Shown here one piece after another: positions 13,221 to 22,224 of a DNA stretch of 30,280 nucleotides. The DNA comes from a virus. The stretch is from the IMG/VR virus record IMGVR_UViG_3300009093_000101, positions 1 to 30,280 of that record, one strand, 5' to 3'. The notes under the pieces are model-generated. The model saw only the letters and a program-made list of their open reading frames with translations. It had not been told where the DNA came from and searched no databases. The first letter of the stretch is position 1; every line of letters begins with the position of its first letter. The position numbers and the translations under genes are program-made.

Positions 13221-13936
13221 CAGGTCTCTCCGTAGAGGTAGGCCGCGGATCCGGCGGCGAGGTTCCCGGCCAGCGGAAACAAGGTGATCGACGTGACGGC
13301 GTTGGTGGACAGCCACAGGCCGCCGTAGGTGCCGCTATAGCCGCTCGATGAGGTGATCATCGAGGTCGAGTGCGCGCTGATGCCCTTGAAGTTGGCGCCG
13401 GCCGCGTTCGGGATCACGAGCTCGCCGACCCCGAAATAGCCGGCTGTAGCGGTGGCCGCGGCCATCGTGCCGACCTGGATCGAGGAAACGGTGCCGGAGC
13501 TCGCAGCGGGCCCGGGGGTGGCGCCGGATGCCTGGTTGTCGTCCCAGTCGTAGTGGGTGGCATTGGTGTCGCCGTTGAGCTGCAGCAGCATGTACGTGGC
13601 GGTGGTGGCGCTGTCGCTGCGGGCGTTCCAGGCCACTCGCAGGGTGTTGAATGCCGGGCCGGCCGGGACCGGTAGCGTGATCGACGGCGTAGCCACGGTC
13701 AGGGCCTTCTTGCCGATCAGTTGCGGCGGGTAGGTCCAGGTCGCACCGTTCCAGTAGGCGGTCAGACCGGTGTCGGTCTCGTAGATCGGCTGGCCGAGCG
13801 TGGGATTGCTCGGGTGGGTGGTCGAGGTGGGCAGCGCCGGCTGTGCGCCGCGGCTACGGCTGCCCTGCAGGCTGCGCACGTCTTTCGACAACTTCTCGAT
13901 CTTGTCGAGGATGTCGCGGGGCAGGTTCGGGGTCAT
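13220..13936 (-). CDS. Minor tail protein, receptor-binding candidate
   Basis: 238 aa. The N-terminal helix (ILDKIEKLSKDVRSLQGS, residues 9-26) looks like a trimerising coiled coil. A common virion motif follows, PTLGQPIYETDTGLTAYWNG and TWTYPP, as seen in many actinophage tail proteins. A beta-rich Ala/Ser/Thr domain (about 75-238) ends in AYLYGET. There is no enzyme motif. Position between the baseplate-like protein and the esterase supports a role at the tail tip. Confidence 0.7.
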   Translation of the reverse strand: MTPNLPRDILDKIEKLSKDVRSLQGSRSRGAQPALPTSTTHPSNPTLGQPIYETDTGLTAYWNGATWTYPPQLIGKKALTVATPSITLPVPAGPAFNTLRVAWNARSDSATTATYMLLQLNGDTNATHYDWDDNQASGATPGPAASSGTVSSIQVGTMAAATATAGYFGVGELVIPNAAGANFKGISAHSTSMITSSSGYSGTYGGLWLSTNAVTSITLFPLAGNLAAGSAAYLYGET

Positions 13937-13943
13937 AGCGGCC

Positions 13944-15017
13944 TCAGTTCAGGATCAGATCGCAGATTTCGCCCTTGCCGCGCTCCTGGGGTGAGACGGT
14001 CATGCCGACGAGGCGGTAGGTGGCCGTGATCCCCGACGGGTAAAGCGCGTCACGGATAGTGATCCGGACCGAGTCGCCGAGCGCCTGCGGCGTCAGGTCG
14101 GTGCCGTCCAGCCGGACGCGCAGGGCCGCAACGATTACGGGCGGCGTTGCCTGCACCAGGTCGGCTGTGGCGTGCGTCTCGAGAGAGGCCTGGTCGGTGA
14201 TCGAGCTGAAGGAGGTGGTGGCGTCTAGCCGCGGGTATCCGGCGGCGAGGGCGGCGGCGTTGGTGTGGATGGTGGAGTTGACGCCGTTGCCCTGGGCCAT
14301 CAGGTAGGTGGCGGCGCGGCCGCCGTCCTCGGGGAGGCTGTAGTCGATGATGGCGCCGGGTTTGCTCAGGCGGTGCGTAAGGCCGGTGGACAGGTTCGGG
14401 TAGCCCATCACCAGCTGCCTAGTGCGCGCCCCGGTCACTGCGTCGGCCGTGACCTGGATGTTGAACTCGAAACCGGAATCCAACGTGGCCAGGTCGGTCA
14501 GCATCTTCAGGTAGGTGGGGCGCGTCGCCGCGGTGTAGGCCACGCGGTCGCGCACTACGCCGGACATCTGGAGCGGGTCGTAGGTGATCTGCATGTTCGC
14601 GTACGGGTCGGCCTGCAGGTGGTCGACGAAGCTGCGGGCGATGGTCAGCTGGTCGGCCGCGAGGAGCGCGGGCAGGTCGGTACCGAGCTGGACCCGGTCC
14701 CAGTACGACTCGAACGTGCCGGCACCGATCGTCACGCCAGGACGTCCCTGCTCGTCGAAGCCGGGATTCTTCGTCCACACCAGGCCGCCCCACCACAGCA
14801 CGCCGCCGCGGTAGATGTACATGGCGGTAGCGCCCGAGCCGCGGATCGCGGCGGCGATGCGCGCGCCGGTGGTGTTGTCGCCGCGGGCGATCGGGATCTG
14901 GGCGGTGGCGGTGCCGGCGGCGCCGAGCTGCGTGCCCATGCTGACGCCGGTAAGCATGAACTCATCGCGGACCGCGTCGGTGAAGGGGTCGGTGAACCGG
15001 ACCCGCCATCTGGCCAT
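13944..15017 (-). CDS. Minor tail protein, baseplate hub-like
   Basis: 357 aa. The start ATG follows directly on the stop of the gene before it. The N-terminus WRVRFTDPFTDAVRDEFMLT, with an IYRGGVLWWGGLVWTKNPG segment and a gp27-like mixed alpha/beta middle (FVDHLQADPYANMQITYDP; YLKMLTDLATLDSGFEFNIQ), is the pattern of the siphovirus minor tail proteins that form the hub under the distal tail ring (ReqiPepy6 gp37-like). No peptidase domain is appended. It works with the distal tail protein at 16104-16967. Confidence 0.75.
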   Translation of the reverse strand: MARWRVRFTDPFTDAVRDEFMLTGVSMGTQLGAAGTATAQIPIARGDNTTGARIAAAIRGSGATAMYIYRGGVLWWGGLVWTKNPGFDEQGRPGVTIGAGTFESYWDRVQLGTDLPALLAADQLTIARSFVDHLQADPYANMQITYDPLQMSGVVRDRVAYTAATRPTYLKMLTDLATLDSGFEFNIQVTADAVTGARTRQLVMGYPNLSTGLTHRLSKPGAIIDYSLPEDGGRAATYLMAQGNGVNSTIHTNAAALAAGYPRLDATTSFSSITDQASLETHATADLVQATPPVIVAALRVRLDGTDLTPQALGDSVRITIRDALYPSGITATYRLVGMTVSPQERGKGEICDLILN

Positions 15018-16094
15018 TCAGGAGGTCGCGAAGTAGGAGATGGTGATCTGGAACTGGACGCCGGCGCCGGCGAAAGTGGCAGGGTTGGTCGCTCCGAGGA
15101 AGTTGCCGGATCCGTTGACCAGGCCGTTGACGAACCCAGGTGTGGCCTGGGAGATGAACGATGCGCAGGTGTAGAAGGCGGCTGAGCCGGCGGTGGAGAC
15201 GATAAATGAGCCCGAGTGCGCGAACTGGTTCGCGGGGATGCCGGTGACCGCGGCGGTGAATGGGAGGTTCCAGCTGTAGTAGCCGCTGCCGAAGGAGGTC
15301 GCCGCTGAGGAGTTCAGCTCGATCTTGGCGACGACGAGGCGGCCGACCTTTACGTAGGAGCCGACCAGGGTGCCGCCGGCGCCCAGGGCTGGCGCGGTTC
15401 CCGACGATGACCACGTGACCGTGTACGAGTTCTCGGTGAACCCGGCCGGGTCGAACACTGGCGTCCAGGTGACGCCGTCGACGCTCGATTCCAGCGGCGT
15501 CTTCGCGGCCGCCGCGGCGGCGATGTCCAATCGGTGCCGGTACTGCACGCCGTCGACGACGGCCGGGGCATCAGCGGCGCTGCGCGCGGGCACGATCCCG
15601 CCGGCCGCCGCGGTGTAGGGGTAGACCGCGGTGGCGCTGGCGAAGTTGACGCTGGTGGCGAGCGCCGCGACCGGGACGTTGAACAATGCGATGGCGTTCG
15701 CCGGCGTGGCCGGTGCGACGCCGGATCCCGGGGTGCCGGCGGTGTAGACGATCTGGCCGCGCTGGAAGCCGCTGCCGTCGTAGGCAGTGTCCTGGATCTG
15801 CAGGCTGATCAGGTCGATGCGGGACTGCGCGCTGCCTGTGTTGATCGTGACTGTGGCGGCAGTGTCCAACGTGGCCCAATACGAGCCCTGCAGGGCGTTC
15901 GAGGTGCCGTCGATCACACAGGAGAAGGGACCGACAGTGCAGGTGAGGCTGCCGGTACCGGTCAGGACAGGCGAGGATGTCACGCCTGTCCGGCTATTGA
16001 TCTGACTGGCAGGAACGTATAGGCCGCAGGCCGCAAGCCGGAAGTCCTCGGCGCTGTTGCTCGAGCCTGCGATCCCGAAGATCCGCACACCCAT
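15018..16094 (-). CDS. Minor tail protein
   Basis: 358 aa; ATG with AAGGAG upstream, overlapping the end of the distal tail gene. The N-terminus GVRIFGIAGSSNSAEDFRLA and the segment RIDLISLQIQDTAYDGSGFQ with GTPGSGVAPATPANAIALFN are typical of actinophage minor tail proteins, which present a jelly-roll-like baseplate domain at the N-terminus. The C-terminal half (VTWTPVFDPAGFTENSYTVT onwards) is beta-rich and could bind a surface carbohydrate. Exact function unknown. Confidence 0.75.
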   Translation of the reverse strand: MGVRIFGIAGSSNSAEDFRLAACGLYVPASQINSRTGVTSSPVLTGTGSLTCTVGPFSCVIDGTSNALQGSYWATLDTAATVTINTGSAQSRIDLISLQIQDTAYDGSGFQRGQIVYTAGTPGSGVAPATPANAIALFNVPVAALATSVNFASATAVYPYTAAAGGIVPARSAADAPAVVDGVQYRHRLDIAAAAAAKTPLESSVDGVTWTPVFDPAGFTENSYTVTWSSSGTAPALGAGGTLVGSYVKVGRLVVAKIELNSSAATSFGSGYYSWNLPFTAAVTGIPANQFAHSGSFIVSTAGSAAFYTCASFISQATPGFVNGLVNGSGNFLGATNPATFAGAGVQFQITISYFATS

Positions 16095-16103
16095 TCGGAC
16101 TCC

Positions 16104-16967
16104 TTACAGGTAGGCGGACCGCCAGACCGCAGTCATCGAGGCGGAGGAGTTCATGACGGCAGCGCGGATCGCTAGGCCGGTGCTGCCTGGCGGCATCAGG
16201 AAGGAGGCAATCGGCGCGGAGCGATCCGTCAACAGGCTGTTGTTCACGGCGCCGTTGATGCTCACGGTGCCGGCGAGGGTGTCGATAACCGCGACGTCGG
16301 AGGCGGTCAGGGTCACGGTCAGCTCGATCACGTCGCCGGTGTCCAGGCGATACACCGCGGGGGTCGTGAGCGGACCGCTGATGCTGATGGTCACCGGCGT
16401 CGACCAGTCGCCACCGTTGGTGACGAAGATCGTGCCGCCAGAGGTCGCGGCCGGCCACGTCAGAGGCCAGGTCACGGGCCAGGTGATGCCGGCGCCGGTG
16501 GCGGGGGGATTGGTGGTCGCCGAGGAGGCGGTCACTGAGTAGCGTCTGGGGTCTGACCCGGTCCATTTCAGCGATACCCGGTCGGCGCCGAGCGCGTAGC
16601 CGTCCGCGCCGCCAACCCGGCCAGTACAGCGCACACTGCACTGCAGCAGCTGGCCGCCCATGCGGATCACGAGTGGCTGCTCAACAGTAGGGGCCGTGGC
16701 CGCACGCAGAGCGGTCATTGCCGCCGGGTACAGCGAGGGGTCCGGGACGTACAGGTTCAGGTCGGTTTCGATCACGCGCTCGGCGGCGTAGATGGTGCCC
16801 GGCCAATAGCCGTCGGCTGACGGGCGGGGAACGTCGGCTGAGTCCAGCGCGGGCAGGTCATCCCAACCGCGCAGGCCTCCGGGGGCGATGCGGTACGGCG
16901 TGCCGGTGCCCATCAGTAGGGTGCCGTACTGCGCTTGCCCGTCGAGCGTGATCAGCTCGCCGCTCAC
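16104..16967 (-). CDS. Distal tail protein-like minor tail protein
   Basis: 287 aa. GTG at 16967 overlaps the stop of the tape measure gene (GTGA), which decides the start against an upstream GTG. The order tape measure then this gene, the N-terminal beta domain (ITLDGQAQYGTLLMGTGTPY) and the later domain with a galectin-like look (GGDWSTPVTISISGPLTTPA; RLDTGDVIELTVTLTA) are those of Dit proteins, which form the ring connecting tail tube and baseplate. The LKWTGSDPRRY segment before the C-terminal domain is common in this family. Confidence 0.8.
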   Translation of the reverse strand: MSGELITLDGQAQYGTLLMGTGTPYRIAPGGLRGWDDLPALDSADVPRPSADGYWPGTIYAAERVIETDLNLYVPDPSLYPAAMTALRAATAPTVEQPLVIRMGGQLLQCSVRCTGRVGGADGYALGADRVSLKWTGSDPRRYSVTASSATTNPPATGAGITWPVTWPLTWPAATSGGTIFVTNGGDWSTPVTISISGPLTTPAVYRLDTGDVIELTVTLTASDVAVIDTLAGTVSINGAVNNSLLTDRSAPIASFLMPPGSTGLAIRAAVMNSSASMTAVWRSAYL

Positions 16968-19900
16968 CAGCTGCTCCCGCGCGCCGTGGCCAGCCAAGCG
17001 AGCTCGGCTGCGACCGTTGCGGGGGGTGAGCCGTTCTCGTAGTAGTTCTCAATGTTCAGTGCCGGGCCGTTCCGGCTGGCGGGCGGTGTCGCGGGGGCGG
17101 CCAGCGAGTGCATCGGGATCATCGGCTTGATCACCGTGGCGGTGCCCGTACCGAAGTTGATCGCGTTCAGCGCCTCCAACATCCCGGGGCGGGCCACGGC
17201 TGCGGCGTTGACGACATATTCCTCGTCCGAGACCGCGATCATGTTGGAGTCCGACGTAGGCGAACCCGCGCCCTTCACCAGGCCGCCGGCGGAGAAGCCG
17301 GACACGATGCGCTTGCCGCTCGGACCGCCACCGAAGACGATCCCCGTCCCGCCGTACTTGCTCTCCAGCGCCTGGAGTGCTTCGGCGGCGGCCGAGGTAT
17401 CGGCCTTCACCTCCAGCGTGACCGGCGCCAATTTCGGTGTGTTCAGCAGCGTCTTGTTGAACTCTTCGATTTGGCCGGTGGACAAGCCGGCCGACTTCAG
17501 CACGGCGTCGAACTGGGTGCGCGAGGCGTCCAGGGCCTTGTTTCCGGCGTCGATGGAGCCGCTCTCCTCGGCGACCGCCTGCGCGTGCGCATTCGCCGCG
17601 CTCGCCATGTCGTCGATGGCGCTCACGTTGGCGCGACCCGACTCGGTGGTGATGTCGAGCGTCGTCCCGTTCTCATGCAGCGCCTTCGTCAGGTCGGCCA
17701 CTCGCTGCTGCACGTCGATCGCTGCTTTGCTCGCGGCGATGTGGATGCCGTTCAGCGCGTCCATGGCGTCTTTGAGCGAGGAGGCCTTGTCTTTCGCGTC
17801 CTTCATGGCGGCGACCTCGTCGGTCACGGATGAGTCGAGGTCACGTGCAGACCCGGAAGCGCCGGCCTCGGCGTTGGCGACGGCCAGCAACCACTTGACG
17901 CCGCTCTGGTGCACGTCGCTGGCCTCGGCGGCGGCCTCGGCTGCATCGGCGGTAGCCTTCGCGTCGCTCGCGTTCGCGTCCTTGTTTTTCGCTGCCGCGT
18001 CGGCTGCCGCCTTCGCTGAGGCGGCGGTCTTGTACAGCGACTGGGTGTGCTGGTCCGCGGCGGCCGCGGCTGCCTTGTCGGCGGCGCCGCCATCGTCGTT
18101 GGCCAGCGCCTGCTCGCGGATGGCCTCGGCGAGTCTGCTGCTGGCCGCTGTACCCGTCTTCCGCTTCTCGGTCGTGGCCCCCGTCGCACTGCCAGCGGCT
18201 GCCTCAGCCTCGGCGACCGCGCGCTGGCCGGCAGCCTGCGCCAAGGCGGTCGCTGCGGCGTCCTTCGCGGCTTGCGTTGCTTTCGCGGTCGCGATGGCAG
18301 ACTCGCCCGTGGCGGCCGTGGAGCCTTGTGTAGCGGCGGTGGCCTGCTGCTCGGTGCGGATCTGGCCGGCCACGCCGTCCTTGTAGGCCAGGATGGTTGC
18401 CAGGTCGTTCTTCAGTGCGTCGGCGTGGGTGTTGATCGAGCTCGCTGTCCGCCCCGCAGCTACGATCTGGGGCTTCGAGGCGGCGACGGCATCGTTTGTG
18501 GCCTTCGTGACGGCGGCCAGAGCATCGGCGTTGCCCAGGACGGCGTCGGTCAGTGTGTTGCCCGAGATGCCGAGCTCCTGGTAGCGGACGATCAGGCCCT
18601 TCTTGGCCAGGTCATCCGCGACAGTCTTCGTCGTGGTCTGGCCAATGGCGTCGCCGTCCTGCTGGATCGATGAGGTGAAGTCGTCGACGGCGATCTTCGC
18701 CTTCGAGTGGTTCGAGGCGAAGATCCCGATTACCGTTGCCGCACCGGCAATCGCAATCCCCCAGGGCCCGGCCATGAAAGATCCGGCCGAAGCCAAAGCG
18801 CCTTTCATGCCTGAGGATGCCTCGGCTACCGCTTCCAGGGTCTTCTTCGTCGACGTGGCCTTGCCGGCCAGCGAGGTCATGCCGCCCACGAGTAGCAGCG
18901 CGGTGCCCGCCCCGCCAGAGAATCCGACCGCGGCCTCCTGGAGCGGCTTCGGCAAGTTGGCGAACCCGTTGACGACCTTTGTGGCTGTCTGCGCCATTTC
19001 GCGTAGCACGGCGTTCGCGCCTGAGCCGCCCTGGATCAGGGTTACGTCGATGCTGCCTTTCAGCTGCTTCAGGTCGCCGCTGAAGTTATCCATCTGCTCA
19101 GCGGCCATACGCTGAGCTGCGCCGTTATCGTTGACGGCGTCGCTGTAGCCCTTCACGCCGTCGGCGCCGAGGTTGTAGAGCACGCTCGCCGCGCGGATCG
19201 CGTCGCTGCCGAAAATGGTCGCCAACGCTTGGTTCCGCTGCGCGTCGGTCAGCGGGCCGAGCTTGTCGTGCAGCTGGCCGGCGACGCTGGTGATCCCGAC
19301 GAACTTGCCCTGCGCGTCGTAGGTCTGGATTCCGAGGCTCTGCATAAGGGTCGCGGCCTGCGACGTGGGGGCATTCAGTTTCTCGAGCATAGTTTTCAGC
19401 GAGGTGCCGGCGTCGGCGCCTTTCAGGCCGCGGTCGGCGAAAGCCGCCAGAATCGCGGTGGTGTCCTCGAACGTCAAGCCTGTCTGAGCCGCGACCAGGC
19501 CGCCCTGCTGCTGGGCGTACGCGAGCTCTGTCACGTCGGCGGCGCTTTTGTTCGCCGCCGCGGCGTAGACGTCGGCGATGTGCGTCACGTCCTTGCCCTT
19601 GAGCCCGAACGTGTTCATGGCATTTGCGGCAATCGTCGCGCTGTCTGCGAGGTCGAGCTGGCCGGCGGCCGCCAGGTTCAGCGAGCCTTGGAGCGCGCCG
19701 CCGAGGACGTCCTTGACCGATACGCCCGCTTTGACCAGTTCGCCCTCGGCGTCGGCCGCCTCGGTGCCGGTGAAGGCTGTGGCCTTGCCGGCCTGCAGTG
19801 CCGCGGCGCTCAGCTGGTTCATATCGGCCGCGGACGCGTTCGACACGGCTTGCACGCCGGACAGCGATTTTTTGAAGTCGCTGGTGGCCTTCTCGGCCAG

Positions 19901-20518
19901 GACGAACCCTGCGGCCAGAGCGAGGCCTGCGCCGGTGACGATCTTGCCGGTGCTGGTGTAGGCCTCCGAGCGTTTCTTGGCGGCGGCCTCGGTGGCTGCG
20001 GCGTCGGCAGCTTCAGCGGTCGCGGCGTCCTTGGCCGCCATGGCGACGTCCCGCTTGGCGGCCGCGTCCTTCGCCGCCTCGGTGGCCGCGGTCCGGGACG
20101 CCGCCGCCGTGTCGGCTGCCGCTGCTGCGTTGGCCTTGGCCGCTGACAGTGATTGGTCGGCCGCGGCCTGCCGGGCCCGGGCTGCCGCCTGCGCCGAGGC
20201 GGCCTCGGCTCGGTCGGCATCGGTCAGCGCCTTGGCGGCCGCGGCGTCTGCCGCGCCGGCGGCTTTGGCGGCCGCGGCTTGTTCGACCTTTGCGGCGACC
20301 ACCTGGCGTGAAGCCGCCGCCGCGGCGTCCCCGGCCTCCCGGGACGCCAGCGCCGTCGCACGCTGTTCAGAGGCGGCGACTTTCGCCGCGGCCGCCGCAT
20401 CGCGTTGTGCTGCGGCCAGCGCGCTGGTGTTCTTTGAGGAGGCGACGATGGGGCCGTCGTAGCCGGTGGTGTCCGCGACCAGGCGCGAGGTTACGGTGCG
20501 ATCGGCGGTGCCGGACAT
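16964..20518 (-). CDS. Tail tape measure protein (TP901 type)
   Basis: 1184 aa. It sets tail length and is ejected with the DNA. The ATG is preceded by GAGGAGG and overlaps the stop of the frameshifted chaperone. Residues about 30-185 are an extreme Ala-rich, heptad-like coiled coil. The TP901 core follows from about 190 to 500 (SDFKKSLSGVQAVSNASAAD; GTEAADAEGELVKAGV; FADRGLKGADAGTSLKTMLE; RNQALATIFGSDAIRAASVL). Hydrophobic segments (VGFSGGAGTALLLVGGMTSL, WGIAIAGAATVIGIFASNH) are likely to insert in the membrane. More coiled coil fills 750-1000, and the C-terminus is a short domain. At the usual 0.15 nm per residue the tail would be about 175-180 nm long. Confidence 0.92.
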   Translation of the reverse strand: MSGTADRTVTSRLVADTTGYDGPIVASSKNTSALAAAQRDAAAAAKVAASEQRATALASREAGDAAAAASRQVVAAKVEQAAAAKAAGAADAAAAKALTDADRAEAASAQAAARARQAAADQSLSAAKANAAAAADTAAASRTAATEAAKDAAAKRDVAMAAKDAATAEAADAAATEAAAKKRSEAYTSTGKIVTGAGLALAAGFVLAEKATSDFKKSLSGVQAVSNASAADMNQLSAAALQAGKATAFTGTEAADAEGELVKAGVSVKDVLGGALQGSLNLAAAGQLDLADSATIAANAMNTFGLKGKDVTHIADVYAAAANKSAADVTELAYAQQQGGLVAAQTGLTFEDTTAILAAFADRGLKGADAGTSLKTMLEKLNAPTSQAATLMQSLGIQTYDAQGKFVGITSVAGQLHDKLGPLTDAQRNQALATIFGSDAIRAASVLYNLGADGVKGYSDAVNDNGAAQRMAAEQMDNFSGDLKQLKGSIDVTLIQGGSGANAVLREMAQTATKVVNGFANLPKPLQEAAVGFSGGAGTALLLVGGMTSLAGKATSTKKTLEAVAEASSGMKGALASAGSFMAGPWGIAIAGAATVIGIFASNHSKAKIAVDDFTSSIQQDGDAIGQTTTKTVADDLAKKGLIVRYQELGISGNTLTDAVLGNADALAAVTKATNDAVAASKPQIVAAGRTASSINTHADALKNDLATILAYKDGVAGQIRTEQQATAATQGSTAATGESAIATAKATQAAKDAAATALAQAAGQRAVAEAEAAAGSATGATTEKRKTGTAASSRLAEAIREQALANDDGGAADKAAAAAADQHTQSLYKTAASAKAAADAAAKNKDANASDAKATADAAEAAAEASDVHQSGVKWLLAVANAEAGASGSARDLDSSVTDEVAAMKDAKDKASSLKDAMDALNGIHIAASKAAIDVQQRVADLTKALHENGTTLDITTESGRANVSAIDDMASAANAHAQAVAEESGSIDAGNKALDASRTQFDAVLKSAGLSTGQIEEFNKTLLNTPKLAPVTLEVKADTSAAAEALQALESKYGGTGIVFGGGPSGKRIVSGFSAGGLVKGAGSPTSDSNMIAVSDEEYVVNAAAVARPGMLEALNAINFGTGTATVIKPMIPMHSLAAPATPPASRNGPALNIENYYENGSPPATVAAELAWLATARGSSW

Positions 20519-20528
20519 GCGTGCCTCC

Positions 20529-21370
20529 TCACCGGGTCTGGGGTTTCGCTTTGCGGATGCGGATGAACAGGCCGGCGCTGTCGTCGGCCCAGCGCTCGGA
20601 GGCCTCCGCGATGGCCTTGCAGGCGTGGCAGCGCAGTTTTTCGGCGCGATAGCCGGAATCGGCTTCGATGGTCATCGACTCGCTGCGAGGCTGACCGCAC
20701 TCGCAGCGGTCAGCCTCGAATTCCAGGAGGGCAAGAGCCCAGTCCCGGTCGTCTTCAGTCCACAGCGGTTCGCCGGCGGCTACGACGCGCCCTAAGAACA
20801 CCGAGCGCGGGGTGCTCCAGGCGCGGGCGGCTTCTACGACTTGCCGGAGCTCGGCAGATTGCGCGAGTCGGCGTGCGAGAAAGGGACCCTGGTCTCGCGG
20901 GTGTTCGCGCCGTAGGCGCCGGACCACAGGTCTCCGCGCTGGTCGGCGTTGATCTTCTCGAACAGCCGCTCGGCCTGATCGAGGGTCATCTCCGGCTCGA
21001 TCGCGCAGGCTGCGACCAGCGCGACTGTGAACGTCTCCGGGTTCCAGGCCTCGCCGTCGTTGCGGCCCGGATGCTGGGCGACCAGGTCCAGCCATGCTGT
21101 GCGGCCCAGCGCGCGGAACCGGAAGGTGGTGAGGTTCTCGCGCATCAGAGCATGGACTTCGTCAAGCTCGGACTCGATCGCCGCTCGCGGATTCACCTCG
21201 GCCAGCGATGAGCGCGGCTTCTCGGGCGGCAGTGCGTCCAGCTGTGCCTGCAGGCGGTCGGCCTCGGCAGCCAGATCGCCGGACAGGCACAGCTGCACCT
21301 CGGTTTCGCGCAGCGTGGCCGCGTCGATGACGTCCTCGATGCTGGTCTTGCCAGCCTTCGGCTCGCTCAC
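20529..21370 (-). CDS. Tail assembly chaperone, long product by -1 frameshift
   Basis: The predicted 280 aa product equals residues 1-164 of the short chaperone, then 116 residues in the -1 frame after slippage at CCCTTTC (20879-20885). The extension (LARRLAQSAELRQVV onwards) holds a CEC...CHAC pattern (C223, C225, C248, C251), which looks like a small zinc ribbon, and a basic end RIRKAKPQTR. Such G/GT-type pairs bind the tape measure and recruit tail tube subunits. The extension has no start codon with a ribosome-binding site of its own, and its stop overlaps the tape measure ribosome-binding site. Confidence 0.8.
20834..21370 (-). CDS. Tail assembly chaperone, short product
   Basis: 178 aa. 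GTG 21370 overlaps the stop of the tail tube gene (GTGA), which rules out the longer frame beginning at 21472. The protein is helical and acidic (SIEDVIDAATLRETEVQLCL; LAAEADRLQAQLDALPPEKP; FRFRALGRTAWLDLVAQHPG; EMTLDQAERLFEKINADQRG), as in gpG-type chaperones. The last 14 residues (SHADSRNLPSSGKS) lie downstream of the slip site and occur only in the unshifted product. Confidence 0.85.
   Translation of the reverse strand: MSEPKAGKTSIEDVIDAATLRETEVQLCLSGDLAAEADRLQAQLDALPPEKPRSSLAEVNPRAAIESELDEVHALMRENLTTFRFRALGRTAWLDLVAQHPGRNDGEAWNPETFTVALVAACAIEPEMTLDQAERLFEKINADQRGDLWSGAYGANTRETRVPFSHADSRNLPSSGKS
20879..20885 (-). other. Programmed -1 ribosomal frameshift site CCCTTTC
   Basis: Read on the minus strand, zero-frame codons are GTC CCT TTC, so the heptamer fits X XXY YYZ exactly. 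Slipping back one base gives CCC TTT CTC and continues in the open frame ending at 20529. Its place between the tail tube and tape measure genes is the conserved site of such shifts in long-tailed phages. Confidence 0.85.
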
Positions 21371-21840
21371 GCGACTACCGCGTTGTCGTCCGGGTCGGCC
21401 GTCATGAACATCATGACCGTGTACTTCTGCACCTCGTTCTCCGCCGGGTCGGCCTCCTGGCGCTGACCGCACTGCACCGGGAAGATCTCAACGACCTGGC
21501 CGCTGGCCCACGCCGTCGTACACGGCAGCGTCTTGCGGACCGCGAGGTAGCCGGTGACCTTGTAGGCCAGCTGCGAGTACACCGGGTCGGTTGGCGTCTG
21601 CCGCTTGAGTTCCAGGCTGGGCGTGAACCCGCGCCGGCCCGCACCCTCGGTGTCGAAGGTGCTGGCCAGCGAGGAGGTGTCGACGGGCTTGGTGCCGGCC
21701 GGGTTCTTGTAGCCGGTCGGCGTGATGAACTGCTCCAGGCTCGTGCCGGCGTTGAGCTCGGCGACGGTCGGAGCGTGGATGTTGCTCACGGACGGCAGGA
21801 AGCTGACTTTGATGTTGCCGTCGACGAGAAGATCCGACAT
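21367..21840 (-). CDS. Major tail (tube) protein
   Basis: 157 aa, ATG 21840. It has the size and beta-rich pattern of siphovirus tail tube proteins: MSDLLVDGNIKVSFLPSVSN, APTVAELNAGTSLEQFITPT, GYKNPAGTKPVDTSSLASTF and a C-terminal KYTVMMFMTADPDDNA. Proteins of the family 'APTVAELNAGT..L' are standard tube subunits in actinophages. It lies before the tail chaperones and tape measure, as expected. It carries no Ig-like extra domain. Confidence 0.88.
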   Translation of the reverse strand: MSDLLVDGNIKVSFLPSVSNIHAPTVAELNAGTSLEQFITPTGYKNPAGTKPVDTSSLASTFDTEGAGRRGFTPSLELKRQTPTDPVYSQLAYKVTGYLAVRKTLPCTTAWASGQVVEIFPVQCGQRQEADPAENEVQKYTVMMFMTADPDDNAVVA

Positions 21841-21877
21841 TGCGGTGCTCCTTTCCAGGTCTAAGGGGTCTGGCCGA

Positions 21878-22216
21878 CTACCGGCGCAGAGCGGCGACGG
21901 TGACGCTGGCGACGGCGGAGTAGGCGATCGCGATCTGGCCGTTCGCCGGGTTGATCGCGCCAGGCGGCAGGGCGATCAGCTTGGTCGCCGAGGCCGCCAC
22001 GGCCACGACGACCGAGGATCCGGCGTTGCCTGCCGGTGTGACACCTGGGTCGGTGACGGTGACGTTGATCGAGCTGCCGCCGCCGTTGGTGACCTGCAGG
22101 AAGCAGCGGTCGTCGTTCGCGCTGGCCGGGGTGACGGTGTCGCCGCCGGCAGCGGCCGAGGAGGTTGAGACCACCGAGCCGGTGGCCGCGATGTTCTGCA
22201 GGGCGAGGTTGGCCAT
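21878..22216 (-). CDS. Small structural protein of unknown role, 112 aa
   Basis: ATG 22216 has AGGAG five bases upstream, which decides against the longer frame up to 22324. The protein is beta-rich and Ala/Val/Thr-rich (FLQVTNGGGSSINVTVTDPG; AGSSVVVAVAASATKLIALP), resembling the small decoration or Ig-like proteins that bind capsid or tail surfaces. Position between the tail terminator and tail tube genes suggests a virion part. Decoration protein is the best guess, not proved. Confidence 0.65.
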   Translation of the reverse strand: MANLALQNIAATGSVVSTSSAAAGGDTVTPASANDDRCFLQVTNGGGSSINVTVTDPGVTPAGNAGSSVVVAVAASATKLIALPPGAINPANGQIAIAYSAVASVTVAALRR

Positions 22217-22224
22217 GTCAGCTC

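Noticed and set aside
17052-18386. Long plus-strand open frame opposite the tape measure gene
   Set aside because: Its Ala/Ser-rich translation mirrors the coiled-coil codons of the tape measure protein; high GC gives long antisense frames, and no ribosome-binding site or family motif is present.
17850-20450. Tandem DNA repeats in the tape measure gene
   Set aside because: The repeated look comes from GCC/GCG alanine codons in coiled coil; no period or long exact repeat was seen.
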